A stretch of DNA of 64,000 nt. Origin: Selaginella tamariscina (Eukaryota > Streptophyta > Lycopodiopsida > Selaginellales > Selaginellaceae). Location of the stretch: NCBI GenBank assembly GCA_003024785.1, contig PUQB01000249.1:177471-241470 (forward strand), read 5' to 3'. The position numbers were made by a program, and so were the translations under genes. Of the stretch, positions 1 through 13,184 are shown one piece after another. The first letter of the stretch is position 1, and the number at the start of each line of letters is the position of its first letter. The notes beneath the pieces were generated by a model. The model saw only the letters and a list, made by a program, of their open reading frames with translations. It made no database searches and was not told the DNA's origin.

Positions 1-1546
1 TAGAGTATCTATGTAAAACAAAGTATTTTGGTGAAGATGATGTGGCAAAGTCAATGGCTTTGAGTGCATTGAGTCAAGAAATCATAATCATATTAGGACA
101 ATAATACATTCTCTTCATGTCTACGTACTATCACGTGATAAATATACAGAATTTCTTTCTCTGTTGTCACAAATTCCTGTTTCTAACATTTGCTTTATTT
201 TGAACATGTTACTGCTCTCACAACATGCTAATTCTCTCTTCCACATTAATGAATCGAGCTCCAAATTGTTGTTTGGGAGTATTGTTTGAAGTATAAGGTT
301 GATTCCTAAGACAATTTGGAGAAATATGTTCTTTCTACCACATGTCTAACAAGTAAAATTAATGAAATTTCTTCATTGTACTTCTCTTTGTTTATATTAT
401 TTTGATCTTCATAAATTTCTTTTCTTTGATAGGTCCTATGTAAGATGTCTCATTGCTTCCTATATTAGGCTTATATGGTGAAGCATAACTAGTTTAATTC
501 TCTTCATGCAACTTATTATTTCCTCATGTGTAAAGAGCATCCCTTATATTATTAAAAGGATTTCTGTTTCTTTCTTCTTCCTAATTCCCAATCTATGTCT
601 CATAATAGAACTTCCTATTACGAGATGGAAACGAGTAACATGATGTTGCCTCATAGGAAGCGGCTTGTCATACCGACCTTTTTTTCTTTTTTATTTTTCC
701 TTTCTCTTTCTACACGTGTCACATTTTAATTAATAAAATATTTATAGTCTTTTGATAAACTTCTTTATCACAAATTTGACATTTTGGTAACTGTAGTCTA
801 CATTCATCTACAGTATGCCCATGATTTTTACACTTGGCACACCATACCTTAGCATTTAATTCCTTATACACAATACTCATTTTAAAAATCTTAACCAACT
901 ATAATAATATTTTTTCATCAACCTTATAGTCTTGAACCTTAATAGGTTCTTCCCTCATCATTTGAACTATCCTCTTTTTTCTTTGAAAACTTTATCTTTC
1001 CTTTTGTTATATTATCTATTTATCTCCTTTTCTTTTTTTAAATATTTTACAAAATCTTTCTTGTCTACTTCCTGAATTGTCATTTACATAATTCTTATAT
1101 GGCTTTTACAATCCTTCTTATACCATTGAAGCAAAGCATCTTCTTTAAGATATAGTTTACATTTCTTTCATGCTTCTTAAAAAGGTGTGTATATTCTTAT
1201 ATAATTTAAGTTTTTCCTTATAGGATATTCTTAAGCTTCTCTAAATGTTCTTATGGCAACTCCTTTTTAAAATATTCTTTAAAAGCTTTTGTAACATTCT
1301 TATAATCTTCTTTCGCATCTTTCTCTAATTTATAATACCAATCAAATGCATTTCCTTTTAATATGTGAAGAAATATAAGTAACTTATTTACATTGCTTAC
1401 TTTATACAACTTTACAACTTTCTCAAACTGTAACAAGTGTTTTTTAAGATTTTCCTTCTTTTCTACAAAAAATATTAAGTATATCAATGTTCCTCTTAGC
1501 ATTCCAATAAAAATGTCATATTAAACATTCTTGGTGGACTTTCTAT
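1..1546 (-). mobile_element. Old decayed Ty3/gypsy retrotransposon, left part
   Basis: A fossil LTR retrotransposon read on the minus strand. About 1251-1502 translates to a gag-type segment rich in Lys, Glu and aromatic residues, with a DWYYKLEK-like stretch typical of Ty3/gypsy gag. A CCHC zinc knuckle (CxxC...GHTVDEC) is visible on the minus strand near 780-850. The rest, especially 1-700, is AT-rich and shows nothing I can name. The element is interrupted at 1551 by a younger element and resumes after 8826. It is very broken, with many disruptions, and clearly much older than the insert. Confidence 0.6.
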
Positions 1547-1551
1547 ACCAC

Positions 1552-2522
1552 TGTCATAGTTTTTACTATGACTCAACCCTTTACTTTGGGGTTTGATTGT
1601 TGTTACTACCGAGTTGTGTGACGAACCCTAGATGTAGTAGGAAACATGCCCACTTAGTGCACTTGGGTATCTGGTGATGGTCCGGCCGGGTGTCATTAGG
1701 TATTTGCAGGAAACTCTAGGTGAAGCTAGAACTTACCTTCTAGAAACTCTCCCCTGGTTTGACATTCTAGGTTATAAAGTATAGCTTGTCAAAATAAGGG
1801 TTAGGGACACTCCTAGGGTTGACCTAACCCTAGGGTTGCCCTAACCCCACGCCCTAATACCCCCCCCTAGGGGTTAGGTTTAGGGTTAGGTTAGGACAAC
1901 CAGTTTCTCTAAGGGCTGGCATTTCCGTGCCAGCCCACTTACTCATTTAGGTAAACAGGGGGGGGGGGGGGGGTCCGTCACATAAATAAGGTAGAGTATA
2001 TGTAGTGAGGCTTCCTGGGTTCAAAAGAGAGCTCATTAACCTCCTACCGGTGCAAGCTAAGCTTGTGTCGTCAAGGTGCAACCCTCTGTTGTGCCGCCCA
2101 AACTTCCACACGACAGGGGTACAACCCACCCTAGGGTTAGACTATCCTTATCGTTGGCAGGATCTTGCCTTTGAGAAGGGCACGTCACTTCCAAGGAGTT
2201 AGCCAGATTCCTTGGTCCGAAAACCTGCTCGCAAGCTCAAAGCATTGCCCGAGTTCACGTTCCGCAGAACTAGTGGTTGAGGCCTTGCTCCGGCCGCCTC
2301 AACCACGCCAAGCTAGGAACGACACCTAAAGCTCGGCTAGTCCGTGTATCCTGATTCACAAGGTGAGTCTCGTTGGGACTTAGTCAGTTAGGGGTTTGAG
2401 TTCCTAAGGCTTGGGTTCCTAATACGGGTTATTTTACCAGATTCCGTGGGGTTTCCAGAGAGGGGATTCCAGGGTTGGCACCTGGCAAGCCGCCTTTGTG
2501 GCACCAGGTAAAAACTCTGACA
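1552..2522 (+). repeat. 5' LTR of the young Ty3/gypsy element
   Basis: A direct repeat of about 971 bp starting TGTCAT and ending CTGACA, matched by a copy at 7855-8821. Contents include a GC-rich central part, a long G run near 1958-1972 and a block of telomere-like GGGTTAGG/GGTTTAGGG words near 1800-1900. The LTR ends directly before the primer binding site. Confidence 0.93.
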
Positions 2523-2524
2523 AT

Positions 2525-2536
2525 TGGTATCGGAGC
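2525..2536 (+). other. Primer binding site (initiator tRNA-Met type)
   Basis: TGGTATCGGAGC lies 2 bp after the 5' LTR. It differs at one base from TGGTATCAGAGC, the common plant retrotransposon primer site complementary to the 3' end of initiator tRNA-Met. It fixes the orientation of the element. Confidence 0.85.
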
Positions 2537-5500
2537 AAGTTCTCTGCGGTCAGTAGGACTGCCTTAAGTATAGGTGTTTCAATGTTTAGATAACTCTAAA
2601 TTCTTGATATACTCTATTGCTTTCGGTTGACATGTCTGTATTCTGCGCAGAGAGTTTGATCCTGTGAGTTGTCAAACTTCGGAGAACACTTGCTCAGTGA
2701 GTCGGCGTGAGATTCTAGGTATGTCCGAAAGTCTTATGCTAGTTTAAGCTGATGTGTGTGGGTGTACAACCTGTGCAGGGTGTTTCCAATTTCACATTGG
2801 GAATATTCCAAGCATATTCTCCGAGTGTTGAAACTAGGGTTCAATACGATGAGCAAGAAAGCAACCAGAGCCTGAGGCAGAGAGGGCTGTCGCAGAGGCT
2901 CAAAATGAGGAGATGGATGAGGCTGATCCAGGTCGACCCCCTAGGGTTAGACAACGACCTGGTTGGCGAGAAATAATGATGGATGCCCTAAACGAACTTC
3001 GAGGGGATGTTCTGGGGTTGAACGACCGAATCGATAATGTTGCCGTTCGGATTCCAACGAATACGCAGTGCAGATGTTCCGCAACCAGACACACGGAAAA
3101 AGAAGAAGAAGCATGACTCAGAGTCAGGTTCCTCTGAATCAGATTCTTCGACGGAAGTAGTTGGTGGAGGTCCCAGTAAATTCAAACCGGTAAAGCCTTC
3201 GAATTTCATGGGTTCAAAGGATTACAAGGTTTTGGATGACTGGTTGTATGATATGGAAAGCTATTTCGAGGCTGCTTCCGTGAGAAAGACAGAAAAGGTT
3301 GCATGTGCCAAGCAGTTTCTTAAAGAAGAAGCTAAGACTTGGTGGCGAATTGTTGAAGGTGAACGTGGATACCGAAACAGCTGGAAGCACATGAAAAAGG
3401 AGATCAAAAAGCAGTATATGCCGGATGATCTCGGTTTGCGATTGCGTGCTGACCTGGCACTTTGTCAACAGGGAGTTCGGGGAAGTCCAATGGACCACGT
3501 TTATCGATTCGAAAGTGTACGGCGATTGGTGCCAAATATGAGCGATGATGAAGCTCGAAGTTGCTTCATGGCTAGCTTGAATGAGAAAACGCGAAGGGAG
3601 ATCTTAAGGTACAAGCCACAAGCTATCGGGAATGTCAAGAGGCAGCTCAAAAGGTTGCTTATGGCATGTCGTTAGAAGACTTGTACAAAGGGGAGGAAGC
3701 AAAACCTAAATCAAGGAGGTTTCCTCCAAAGTCTGGGTTTCAGAAGGTTTGATGGAAGACCAATCATCGCCATCAATTCGAAGTGCAAGTCCCTTTGTCG
3801 GCAGTTCCAAGTTTTCGGACACATCAAGACCCACCGGATTTCGGAAACCATTGGCGTTACCACCTCCTCAGCAGCCAAAGGATCGGCTCCAAAGTCTGCT
3901 CCCCCGCGTTCCGCAGGCGGGGTCGTGAAATGTTATAATTGTAACAAGCCTGGTCATTTTGCTAAAGAGTGTCCGGCACCCTCACAACAATCAGGACATT
4001 TCAAGGCGATGGTAGAAGAGGAAGTTGCTGAACCAGAAACGCTTGAAGATCCGGAAGATGAGTCAGAAGAGGTAATGTTGTGCCAGACACAACCTGCCTT
4101 ATTCGCTATTCAAGACAAAACTGACCCTTTGCTATATTTGACAGGAAGGATACGAGGGGACCGAGTCCGAATGATGATCGATACTGGAGCAACATACAAC
4201 TTCATATCGACTAGTCTAGCTCGTCGATTGAATTTGGATGTAATAAAGATGTGTGAAATAAAGATCAATTTTGGCAAAGGTTCTCAAAATACTAATAATA
4301 TAGCAAGGGCAGTTCCTGTCCAAATCAAAGATTGGAAGGCTAAGCTAGACTTAGTTGTCTTGAATATGACGGGGTTTGACTTTGTTCTGGGTATGGAATG
4401 GTTCCATAAACATGTAATCGAAATGAGGGGTTCCGGAGATAATCGAATCACGCTTGCAGCAGATAAAGAAGCCATTAGAAAAACACGCTCAGAATGGAAA
4501 CGCTAACTGATAAGGATTGGAATCCTATGTTCCTTACCTTGACTCAGTTGCGTAAAGCAGTTAGACATCGGGAACGTGTGTTTCTTGCAATGGTTTTGGA
4601 TACTGGTGAAGTCAAAATAGGAGATGGTCAAGAACTGTTCCGAACCTATTTTGGAAGTCTTGAACATGTTTAGGGATGTTACCGGAAGATTTGCCGCCTG
4701 AGTTACCTCCACGTCGAGCTGTGGACCACAGAATAGAGGTTTTGCCGGGTTCGTCTCCACCGGCAAGAGCCCCATATCGGTTAAATCCTCAAGAGTTGAT
4801 TGAATTGAAGAGACAGCTGACGGAATTGGTTGGTCGAGGACACATTCGACCTAGTCGATCACCATATGGTGCACCGATCTTGTTTGTAATGAAAAAGGAT
4901 GGTACGATGCGAATGTGTGTGGACTATCGAGCACTGAACGCGATAACTATCAAAAACAAGTATCCTCTTCCGCGAGTGGACGACTTGTTTGATAGACTAT
5001 CAAAAGCAAAGTACTTTTCAAGAATAGACTTGAGTCTGGGTACCATCAGATTCGGGTAGCAGAGAATGACATTGAGAAGACCGCTTTTCGAACGCGTTAT
5101 GGATCATTTGAGTTTCTAGTCTTGCCATTCGGGTTGTGCAATGCTCCAGCAACTTTTTGCACAATGATGGATGATGTGTTTAGAGACTATCTAGACGAGT
5201 TCGTGGTGGTGTATATTGATGACATTCTGTTTTCAGTTCGACAATTGAAGAACATGTGGAACACTTAGAAAAAGTGTTTCAGAGGTTGAGAGAGAACCAG
5301 TTGTATGCTAAAGAAATTCAAGCTATTACTGAGTGGACGACTTTGAAAGACGTGCATGAAGTTAGATCATTTCTTGGTCTGACAGGGTATTACCGAAGAT
5401 TCATAAAGGGTTACTCGGAGATAGCGACCATTGACAGATCTTACGAAAAACATTCCATGGCATTGGACTCCAGAGTGCCAACGTGCATTCGTCAAACTCA

Positions 5501-7840
5501 AAGAGGCTATCTCTTCTGAGCCAGTTTTGCAGTTGCCCATCTTTGAAGATCCCTTTGAAGTAGAATGTGACGCTTCCGACTTTGCAATTGGTGGTGTGTT
5601 GCAACAGAAAGGACATCCAGTGTCCTTTTTCTCGAAAAAGTTAGATGCCGCACAAACTCGATGGCCTACTCACGAAAAGGAATGTATGCTATTGTTGCTT
5701 CTTTGGAGTATTGGCGTCATTATCTTCCAAGTCATGGTACTGTGGTTTGGACAGATAGTGTAACTCTAAGGTATTTTGAAACGCAGCCGAAGCTATCGCC
5801 GAAGTATGCTAGATGGCAGCAGAGTTGGCACGATTTCAGCCTGAAATCAGACATAAGGCGGGAAAAGACAATGTGGTAGCTGATGCACTCAGTAGAAAGG
5901 GTCATCTTCGTATTATGTCAGCACCCGTGTCAACTTTGGTGGATGAATTTGTGACAGCGTATCCTCAGGACAAGTTTGCCAAGGAAGCTTTAAGCCTGGT
6001 GGCAAAGAGGAAACAAGTTCATCAATTACGAAGAGATGGTAATATTCCAGCAGGAATAGAAAGTCGAATAGATGCACTCAAACAGGCCCATTTTGCAGTA
6101 CGAGATGGAGTTCTTTATTAAAAAAAAGAGACTCTATGTTCCAGAAGGGACATGGAGGAGAGGCTATTAAGAGAGCATCACGACGTTCCTTTGGCAGGGC
6201 ATGGTGGAAGGCACAAGACGTTGGCTTTGTTAAAACAGGGATTCTATTGGCCGGATATGATAGACGATGTTGCCAAGTATGTCAAGACATGCCCCACATG
6301 TCAACAAGTGAAAAGTCGTTCGCAAAAACGAGCTGGAAATTACAATGTATACCGATTCCAGAGCGGCCATTTTCAAAGTGTTACTTTGGACTTTATCATG
6401 GGATTGCCAAAATCTTGTGGTTTCAATGCTCTTATGGTGGTGGTCGATCGATTTTCAAAGGTTGCTCATTTCATTCCAACTGTAGAGACAGTGAATGCAA
6501 AACAAGCAGCAAAGTTGTTCTTCCACGAAGTCGTAAGAGTGCGAGGGCTACTGGAAACAATGATTTCAGATCGGGATCCTCGATTTACTAGCAAGTTTTG
6601 GGGAACGTTGTTCAAGCAATTTGGGACGATGCTGAGGTTTTAGTACGGCTTATCATCCACAAACAGATGGTCAGACGGAGAGGGTAAACCGACAAGTCGA
6701 GGACTATCTCAGATGCTATGTTCAAGGTGATCAACTTGATTGGGCTGAACACTTGGATATGGCTGAGATATGTTACAATAACTCGACACACATTGCGATG
6801 GGTGTAGCCCGATGGAAGTGTTAACGGGGAATAAGGGTGGTATTCCTCAGAGTATGGTGTTACCGAAAGACGATGTCAATCGAGTTCCATCTGTAGCAGA
6901 GTTCATTGGACAGTTGTATCGGACATGGGAAGCTGCTCGTCAAGCGATGGCTGCAGCACAGGAAAGGTATCGTCAACAGTACGATAAACATCGACGGGAT
7001 GTAGAGTATCAGGTTGGGGGATATGGTATTGTTGAGTACCAAAAACCTGAGGGTTCCAACGACTCTTTCGAGGAAGTTTCTATCGCACTACATAGGTCCA
7101 TTACAAGGTGGTGAAGCAAGTAGGGAAAAGTGGCTTATGGGTTAGATCTTCCTCCAGAGTTGGAAGGAATACACCAATGTGTTTCATGTCAGTTTACTCG
7201 AGCCATTCCACAAGGATAAGAAACATCCGGATAGATATCGTAGTTTACGTCCGCCGCCAGAATTAGTTGGTGAGGAAAAAGAATTCGAAGTTGAGGCGAT
7301 ATTAAAGGGAGGAACATTCATGGACGACGAAAACGTAAACGTGAATATCTTGTTAAGTGGAAAGGTTACCCGGCATGCGAGTCGACATGGGAACCATTGG
7401 AGAATCTGCAGAACGCGATGGAGGTAGTGAATGAGTTTGAGGCGAGGTCTCAAACTGTTGGTAATGATGATCAGAAATAAAGTGAACCTTTATTTCTTAT
7501 TAACCAAGGGGCCGGCAACAACACTAACTAGAGGCCTCCAATATAAATTCTAGTTACGTAAAGAAATTAACCACTGTGTTGTGTGCGTCGGGTGACAGAC
7601 TTTGCAGACGTGCAAAAGGTCTCCAGGTGACTTCATGTCGCAGGTGGTGCCTCCGGCAGCTGGGTCTACGACTCGGTGAACGACGGTTCTGAAGTACTTG
7701 GCTTCGCGTAATGCAAGGGGGGTAATAAAACTTGTGAACTTTTGGCTGACTCCGCATAGAGTGATATGTTAGTTTTGGTTAGTTTTCTCTAACATTATCT
7801 AGTCTTGGAGTTAGACGTCAACGAGGACGTTGACATTTTC

Positions 7841-7852
7841 AAAGGCGGGGAG
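7841..7852 (+). other. Polypurine tract of the young Ty3/gypsy element
   Basis: A purine-rich run (AAAGGCGGGGAG) lies 2 bp before the 3' LTR, the expected place for the plus-strand primer of an LTR retrotransposon. Confidence 0.7.
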
Positions 7853-7854
7853 TG

Positions 7855-8821
7855 TGTCATAGTTTTTACTATGACTCAACCCTTTACTTTGGGGTTTGAC
7901 TGTTGTTACCTACCGAGTTGTGTGACGAACCCTAGATGTAGTAGGAAACAGGCCCACTTAGTGCACTTGGGTATTGGTGATGGTCCGGCCGGGTGTCATT
8001 AGGTATTTGCAGGAAACTCTAGGTGAAGCTAGAACTTACCTTCTAGAAACTCTCCCCGGTTTGACGTTCTAGGTTATTAAAGTATAGCTTGTCAAAATAA
8101 GGGTTAGGGACACCCTAGGGTTGACCTAACCCTAGGGTTGCCCTAACCCCACGCCCTAATACCCCCCCCTAGGGGTTAGGTTTAGGGTTAGGTTAGGACA
8201 ACCATTTTCTCTAAGGGCTGGCATTTCCGTGCCAGCCCACTTACTCATTTAGGTAAACAGGGGGGGGGGGTCCGTCACATAAATAAGGTAGAGTATATGT
8301 AGTGAGGCTTCCTGGGTTCAAAAGAGAGCTCGTTAACCTCCTACCGGTGCAAGCTAAGCTTGTGTCGTCAAGGTGCAACCCTCTGTTGTGCCGCCCAAAC
8401 TTCCACACGACAGGGGTACAACCCACCCTAGGGTTAGACTATCCTTATCGTTGGCAGGATCTTGCCTTTGAGACAAGGGCACGTCACTTCCAAGGAGTTA
8501 GCCAGATTCCTTGGTCCGAAAACCTGCTCGCAAGCTCAAAGGTATTGCCCGAGTTCACGTTCCGCAGAACTAGTGGTTGAGGCCTTGCTCCGGCCGCCTC
8601 AACCACGCCAAGCTAGGAACGACACCTAAAGCTCGGCTAGTCCGTGTATCCTGATCACAAGGTGAGTCTCGTTCGTGGCTTAGTCAGTTAGGGTTTGAGT
8701 TCCTAAGGCTTGGGTTCCTAATACGGGTTATTTTACCAGATTCCGTGGGGTTTCCAGAGAGGGGATTCCAGGGTTGGCACCTGGCAAGCCGCCTTTGTGG
8801 CACCAGGTAAAAACTCTGACA
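7855..8821 (+). repeat. 3' LTR of the young Ty3/gypsy element
   Basis: A copy of the 1552-2522 LTR, about 967 bp, with the same TG...CA ends. By eye it differs from the 5' LTR by roughly ten substitutions and a similar number of short indels, several in homopolymers. It carries the same telomere-like block (about 8100-8200) and a shorter G run near 8262. Confidence 0.93.
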
Positions 8822-8826
8822 ACCAC

Positions 8827-9880
8827 CTTCCTCCGCACTATGATGAAAACTTCTAAGAGATCCTCCTCCCAATCTACTAAAAAATCCTCTTTTCTGAGAA
8901 GTTTCAACTCTTCTTTTGCTGTAGTATGATAGTTTGTACCATAGTGTATATTCTCCACACCTTTAGTGACACTTTCTTATTTGATTAATAAGTCTTATAA
9001 AAGCTTCTTGCATACTGGCAATATTTATTTGCTCTACATGGGCAACCTCTCTCTTAACTTGCTATTATCTCTTTTACTAAAGATGAATTAGGATTATGAT
9101 ACCTCCAAAGGCTCCACTTCTTTTTCTACTTAAGCTTTACTTCTTTCAGGGCTATTTCACATATATTACTTTTCACTTAAGAATTCCACGAATTCCTACC
9201 AATAATGGCAAAATCCCTATATGGTTGCCATATTTTAACATGGAAAACTCTTCCTATATACAAAAAATCATTATTCACACAATAAAAGAAATGTTTCCCA
9301 GTTAAGGTTTGAAGGATTCAATCCTTTGGGATAGCTCTATATATATCATTTATCTCGTTTAAGGTAAAGGATAAGATTTTGCTTTGGTCATTGCCATATT
9401 AGAAGAAATCTTGCTCATAAGACAAATATTCATTAATAATATATCATATTTATGCACTTACATTACTAAAATAAGTGCAAAGAAATAGCAATGTGGAGAC
9501 TTAATTCTCTCATGAAGATTCTCTCTCATGCTCTGCTCTATAGCCCTCTTAACCTTCTCTTCTCCTCTGTAGCCCTAATTGAATCATGTCCTTTTTCTAC
9601 CTCCTTATACTAACTATCATAATTGTATACTTCCTATCTTCATAAGATCCTTTTTACCACCATAGGATTTTTTTTGTTATCGATGGATTTTTCATGTACA
9701 CAAGATTTTCTATTATTTCTTTTCTATAAATTATTCCTCCATTGTAGGAAAGTTCTATGTATGTAGTCTTCCTACATATTATATTTTTGAATTCTAACAC
9801 AAGCCTATGAGAAACATAGAAAGGCACAAGAAGCATAGCTTTGGAAACGAAGGTGATAAAAAGTGATTTCTTAAGTTGCT
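8827..9880 (-). mobile_element. Continuation of the interrupted old gypsy element and unresolved AT-rich sequence
   Basis: Directly after the target duplication the minus strand again reads as low-complexity retrotransposon-like protein (about 8827-8958, with a KEELKLLRKEDFLVDWEEDLLEV-type stretch). This is the 5'-ward continuation of the old element whose gag and zinc knuckle lie at 780-1546. From about 9000 to 9880 the sequence is AT-rich with no recognisable coding; it may hold the old element's leader or LTR, but no boundary is visible. Confidence 0.4.
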
Positions 9881-12800
9881 CAAGAGTTGAGTTGTGTTAT
9901 TGGGAAGCACAACTCATATAAAGTTAACAATGTTATTAAATTTGTTGTTAAATTGATGAACAAATCAATCAAAATGTTACTAGACTCTAGAAGCAATGAT
10001 GTGTTTATATTTTCAACAATAGTGAAGAAGTTACAACTTTCCACAATTAAGGGCGACCCTTATCATGTGGAGGGTAGAAGCAAAAGTGGGATGAAAGTAT
10101 TTTAGCTCCCATTAAGCTAAAGAATATTAGGTTTCTTTTATTATAAATAATAAAAGAATTTCCCTTATGGGTTTTAATTATACTTGTTTTACTAAGTTAG
10201 TTTCATGAACTTTGGTTAATGGTCAATTAAGACCAGTCAATAGTCAACTAAGACCAATCAACAATTAATTATTAATGGTCATTAACTCAAAAAAACTTAT
10301 GGAGGCATTATTGACTGAATATAAAAATGTGTTTCCAGATAATCTTTCTTGAATTTTACTTTCTTTTGGAGTGAAATATGAAATTGATTTGAAAGTTGAT
10401 ACAGGACCAATTTCTAAAAGTTTATAGAGTTATTAGTTAAAAAGTAAGTGAAGGAGCTAATGACTCAAGATTTCATTAACAAATCACCTTATGGAGCACT
10501 TATATTATTGATGAAGAGAAAAGATGAAATAATGTGCATGTGCATTGACTATCATGCTTTAAATAAGGTAATTATCAAAAATAAGTTTTCAATGCCAAGG
10601 GCTAATAATATTTTGAATAGGTTGATATGAACTAAGTACTTTCGCAAGATTAACATGACTTATGGAGTGGCTATCATCAAATAGTAATACGTTAATAAAA
10701 TGTTGTAAAGACAACATTACATATGTGACATGGTCATTATTAAATACTTAATAATGTTATTTGGGCTTACTAATGCTCTTATAACTTTTATGAGTTTAAT
10801 GAATTCCAATTTTTTAAATACATTGATACTTTTATCAAAGTGCTTTTAAATGATATTATTATTCATAATAAAATCATGTTAATGAATTACATCAAGTTTT
10901 ACAAAAGCTTTAAGAATAAAAGCTTTATGTAACAAAGTTGAAGTGTGATTTTTTTGGAACTAAAGTGGAGTATTTAGAACACATAGTCTTTGTTAAGGGA
11001 CTTAAGCCAGATTTTAGGAAGGTTTAAGCAATTCTAACTTGGTATGTTTCATAGAATGTGCAAGACTTATAAAGCTTCATATGTTTGACCAACTATTATT
11101 AAAAATTTATCCATGGTTTTTTCATGGATAACTGTTCCTTTAACAGATTTATTAAAAAGAGACCAATAATTTCAATAGTTTTGATAAATTGAAAGTTGTT
11201 TTTAATAGCAACACCAATATTAGCTATTTCAAATGTGGAAAAGTCACATATGGTATACACAAAAAATTACAATAGGTGTTATCTAATGTAAGAAAGCCAT
11301 GTGATTGCTTATGAAACCAAAAAGTTAAATTATGTAGAACAAGAATTCAGCTTATGAGCAAGAACTTCTTGCTGTGATACATGTAATTTAACTTTGGAGG
11401 CATTATCTCTATAATGGTTGACTTTTTATGATTTATAGTGATCATAAATCATTGAGATATTTTCAGACTTATAAGAATTTGAATGCATGACATGCTCAAT
11501 GAAAGTTATTCTTAAAACAATTTTTAAATATGAAAATTTGTTATAACGAAGGGAAAAAAATGTCATTGTAAATGCATTCGATGTATGTGTACAATTTCTA
11601 AAGTCACAAGTACTTAAAAGTACTTTACTTTATGATATAATAATTCAAAACTTCAGATCTCTTTATTCTTTTAAGGATGGTTTGTTAGTTTATATATGAA
11701 GAGTTTGTGTGCATAAAATAAAAAAGCTACTTGATTTAATCATGCACGAGTTACATGATAGTTCATTTGCTAACACTTTGGAGAAGCCAAGATGTTGAAC
11801 TTGATTAAATTAGGTTTTATTAGAAAAATATGAAAAATGATGTTTTTGACTATGTTCTTTTTATTAAGCTATTGAAGTCGAATGAGTAGTAATGCATGGA
11901 TACTTTTAAAAAAATAAACAAATTTGAATCATTGTGGATCGACTTACTAAATATGTTTGATTCATTCCTTTAAAAGTAAATGTTAGTGCTAAAGATTTGG
12001 CTAAGATATACTTTAATGCACATTGTAATTAAAATGGGCATGATATAGGAAAATGGAAATAAAAAATAAATATTAATTAATATTTAAGTTTTAATTCTTA
12101 ATTAATTATTTAATAAATATATATTTAAATATTTCTTTAAACATATATTATTCTAAAGAATATTTTTTTATATTAAAAATGCTAATTAAATATTTAAAAT
12201 TGTTAATATTATTAAAAAATGGGACTATAGACATACCCATTTTAATTATAACGTGCATTTTATTGAGGTTTATCATAAACTTGGTTTACCAAGTGATATT
12301 GCAAGTGATAAAGATTCTAAATGCACATGTGATTTTTGAAAAAACTCTTGTAAAAATCTTAGCACTACATTGAAGTTTATCAATACATAACATCCTTAAA
12401 CAAATGGGCAAACAAAATGTGTAAATCAAATTATAAAGGTGTTTGCATCATGAAGAAGCTAATACAATGGGGATTTGTTAATTGCATATGGCTACAATAA
12501 TAAAAACATAGTGAAACTAACATGACTCTATATTTTATAATAAAACGAGGACATCTAAGAATTCATTTGAATATTAGAGTTGATTGGGATGGATTTAAAG
12601 AGGCTAATGCTAATAATCTTGTGAAAAAACTAAAAGAGATTATAATAGATTGTTTAATTTATAAATAGTTCAAGATCTCAACAATATGCAAATGAGCATC
12701 ATACATTTAGACATTATCATGTTAATGATAAAATTGATGTCAAAGTAATATTTTTATCTACTCTCATTAAAGACTTAATAAGGAAAGTGTGACAAGTTAG

Positions 12801-13180
12801 CACCAAGATATGTTGGATCATTTGAAATTATTAAAAAGATCAATAATGTTGCTTATAAGCTAAGACTTTCAACAAAGGTTAATGTGTGCCTAATTTTTTC
12901 TCTTTAAACCTAGCCCATGATTATTAGTTTAAAAGGTAAGATTTTGTTCAAGATAAGGGAGACTTCTCTTCTTTTGGAATGTTTGTTGTTGGAGCTTATA
13001 ACTCAGGAGTGAGTCTTTAGACTTGTGGTGAGCTTGAAGCATAGCCTATCTGGTTGGGGCATTGCCTATGTGGCTTAGAGCTTACATGGTTTGAAGCATT
13101 GCGTATGTGGCTTAGAGCTTATATGGCTTAGAGATCGACATTAAAAGTGGACTAACTAAAGAAAATAAAAAATATTTACT
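9881..13180 (+). mobile_element. Second old decayed Ty3/gypsy retrotransposon
   Basis: A plus-strand fossil. In order one sees protease-like sequence (about 9950-10060), reverse transcriptase (about 10440-10900, with the FINKSPYGALILL and IDYHALNKVIIKNKFSMPR-type block), RNase H-like sequence (about 11200-11500) and integrase-like sequence (about 11700-12700). It is strongly AT-shifted and has dozens of disruptions, so it is ancient compared with the element at 1552-8821. Near 13030-13135 are imperfect repeats of a GCATTGC-TATGTGGCTTAGAGCTTA unit. No LTRs could be delimited. Confidence 0.7.
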
Positions 13181-13184
13181 TTAG

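Larger units (their letters stand above)
1552..8821 (+). mobile_element. Young chromodomain-type Ty3/gypsy LTR retrotransposon
   Basis: A full-length-layout LTR retrotransposon of about 7.3 kb inserted in an older element. Parts in order: 5' LTR; tRNA-Met-type primer site; gag (about 2.9-3.9 kb) with a CCHC zinc knuckle near 3928; aspartic protease (DTGA motif near 4180); reverse transcriptase (about 4.7-5.3 kb, YIDD near 5214); RNase H (about 5.5-5.9 kb); integrase with HHCC zinc-binding part and core (about 6.15-7.0 kb); a chromodomain-like tail (about 7.3-7.5 kb); polypurine tract; 3' LTR. The order RT-RH-INT-chromodomain places it in the Ty3/gypsy chromoviruses. A 5-bp target duplication (ACCAC) flanks it. 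It is broken, with roughly ten disruptions in the coding region. The LTRs differ at only about one to two percent of positions by eye, so the insertion is recent. Confidence 0.92.

Noticed and set aside
1795-1895. A telomere or chromosome end
   Set aside because: The motif lies within both LTRs of a retrotransposon and is short and mixed in orientation.
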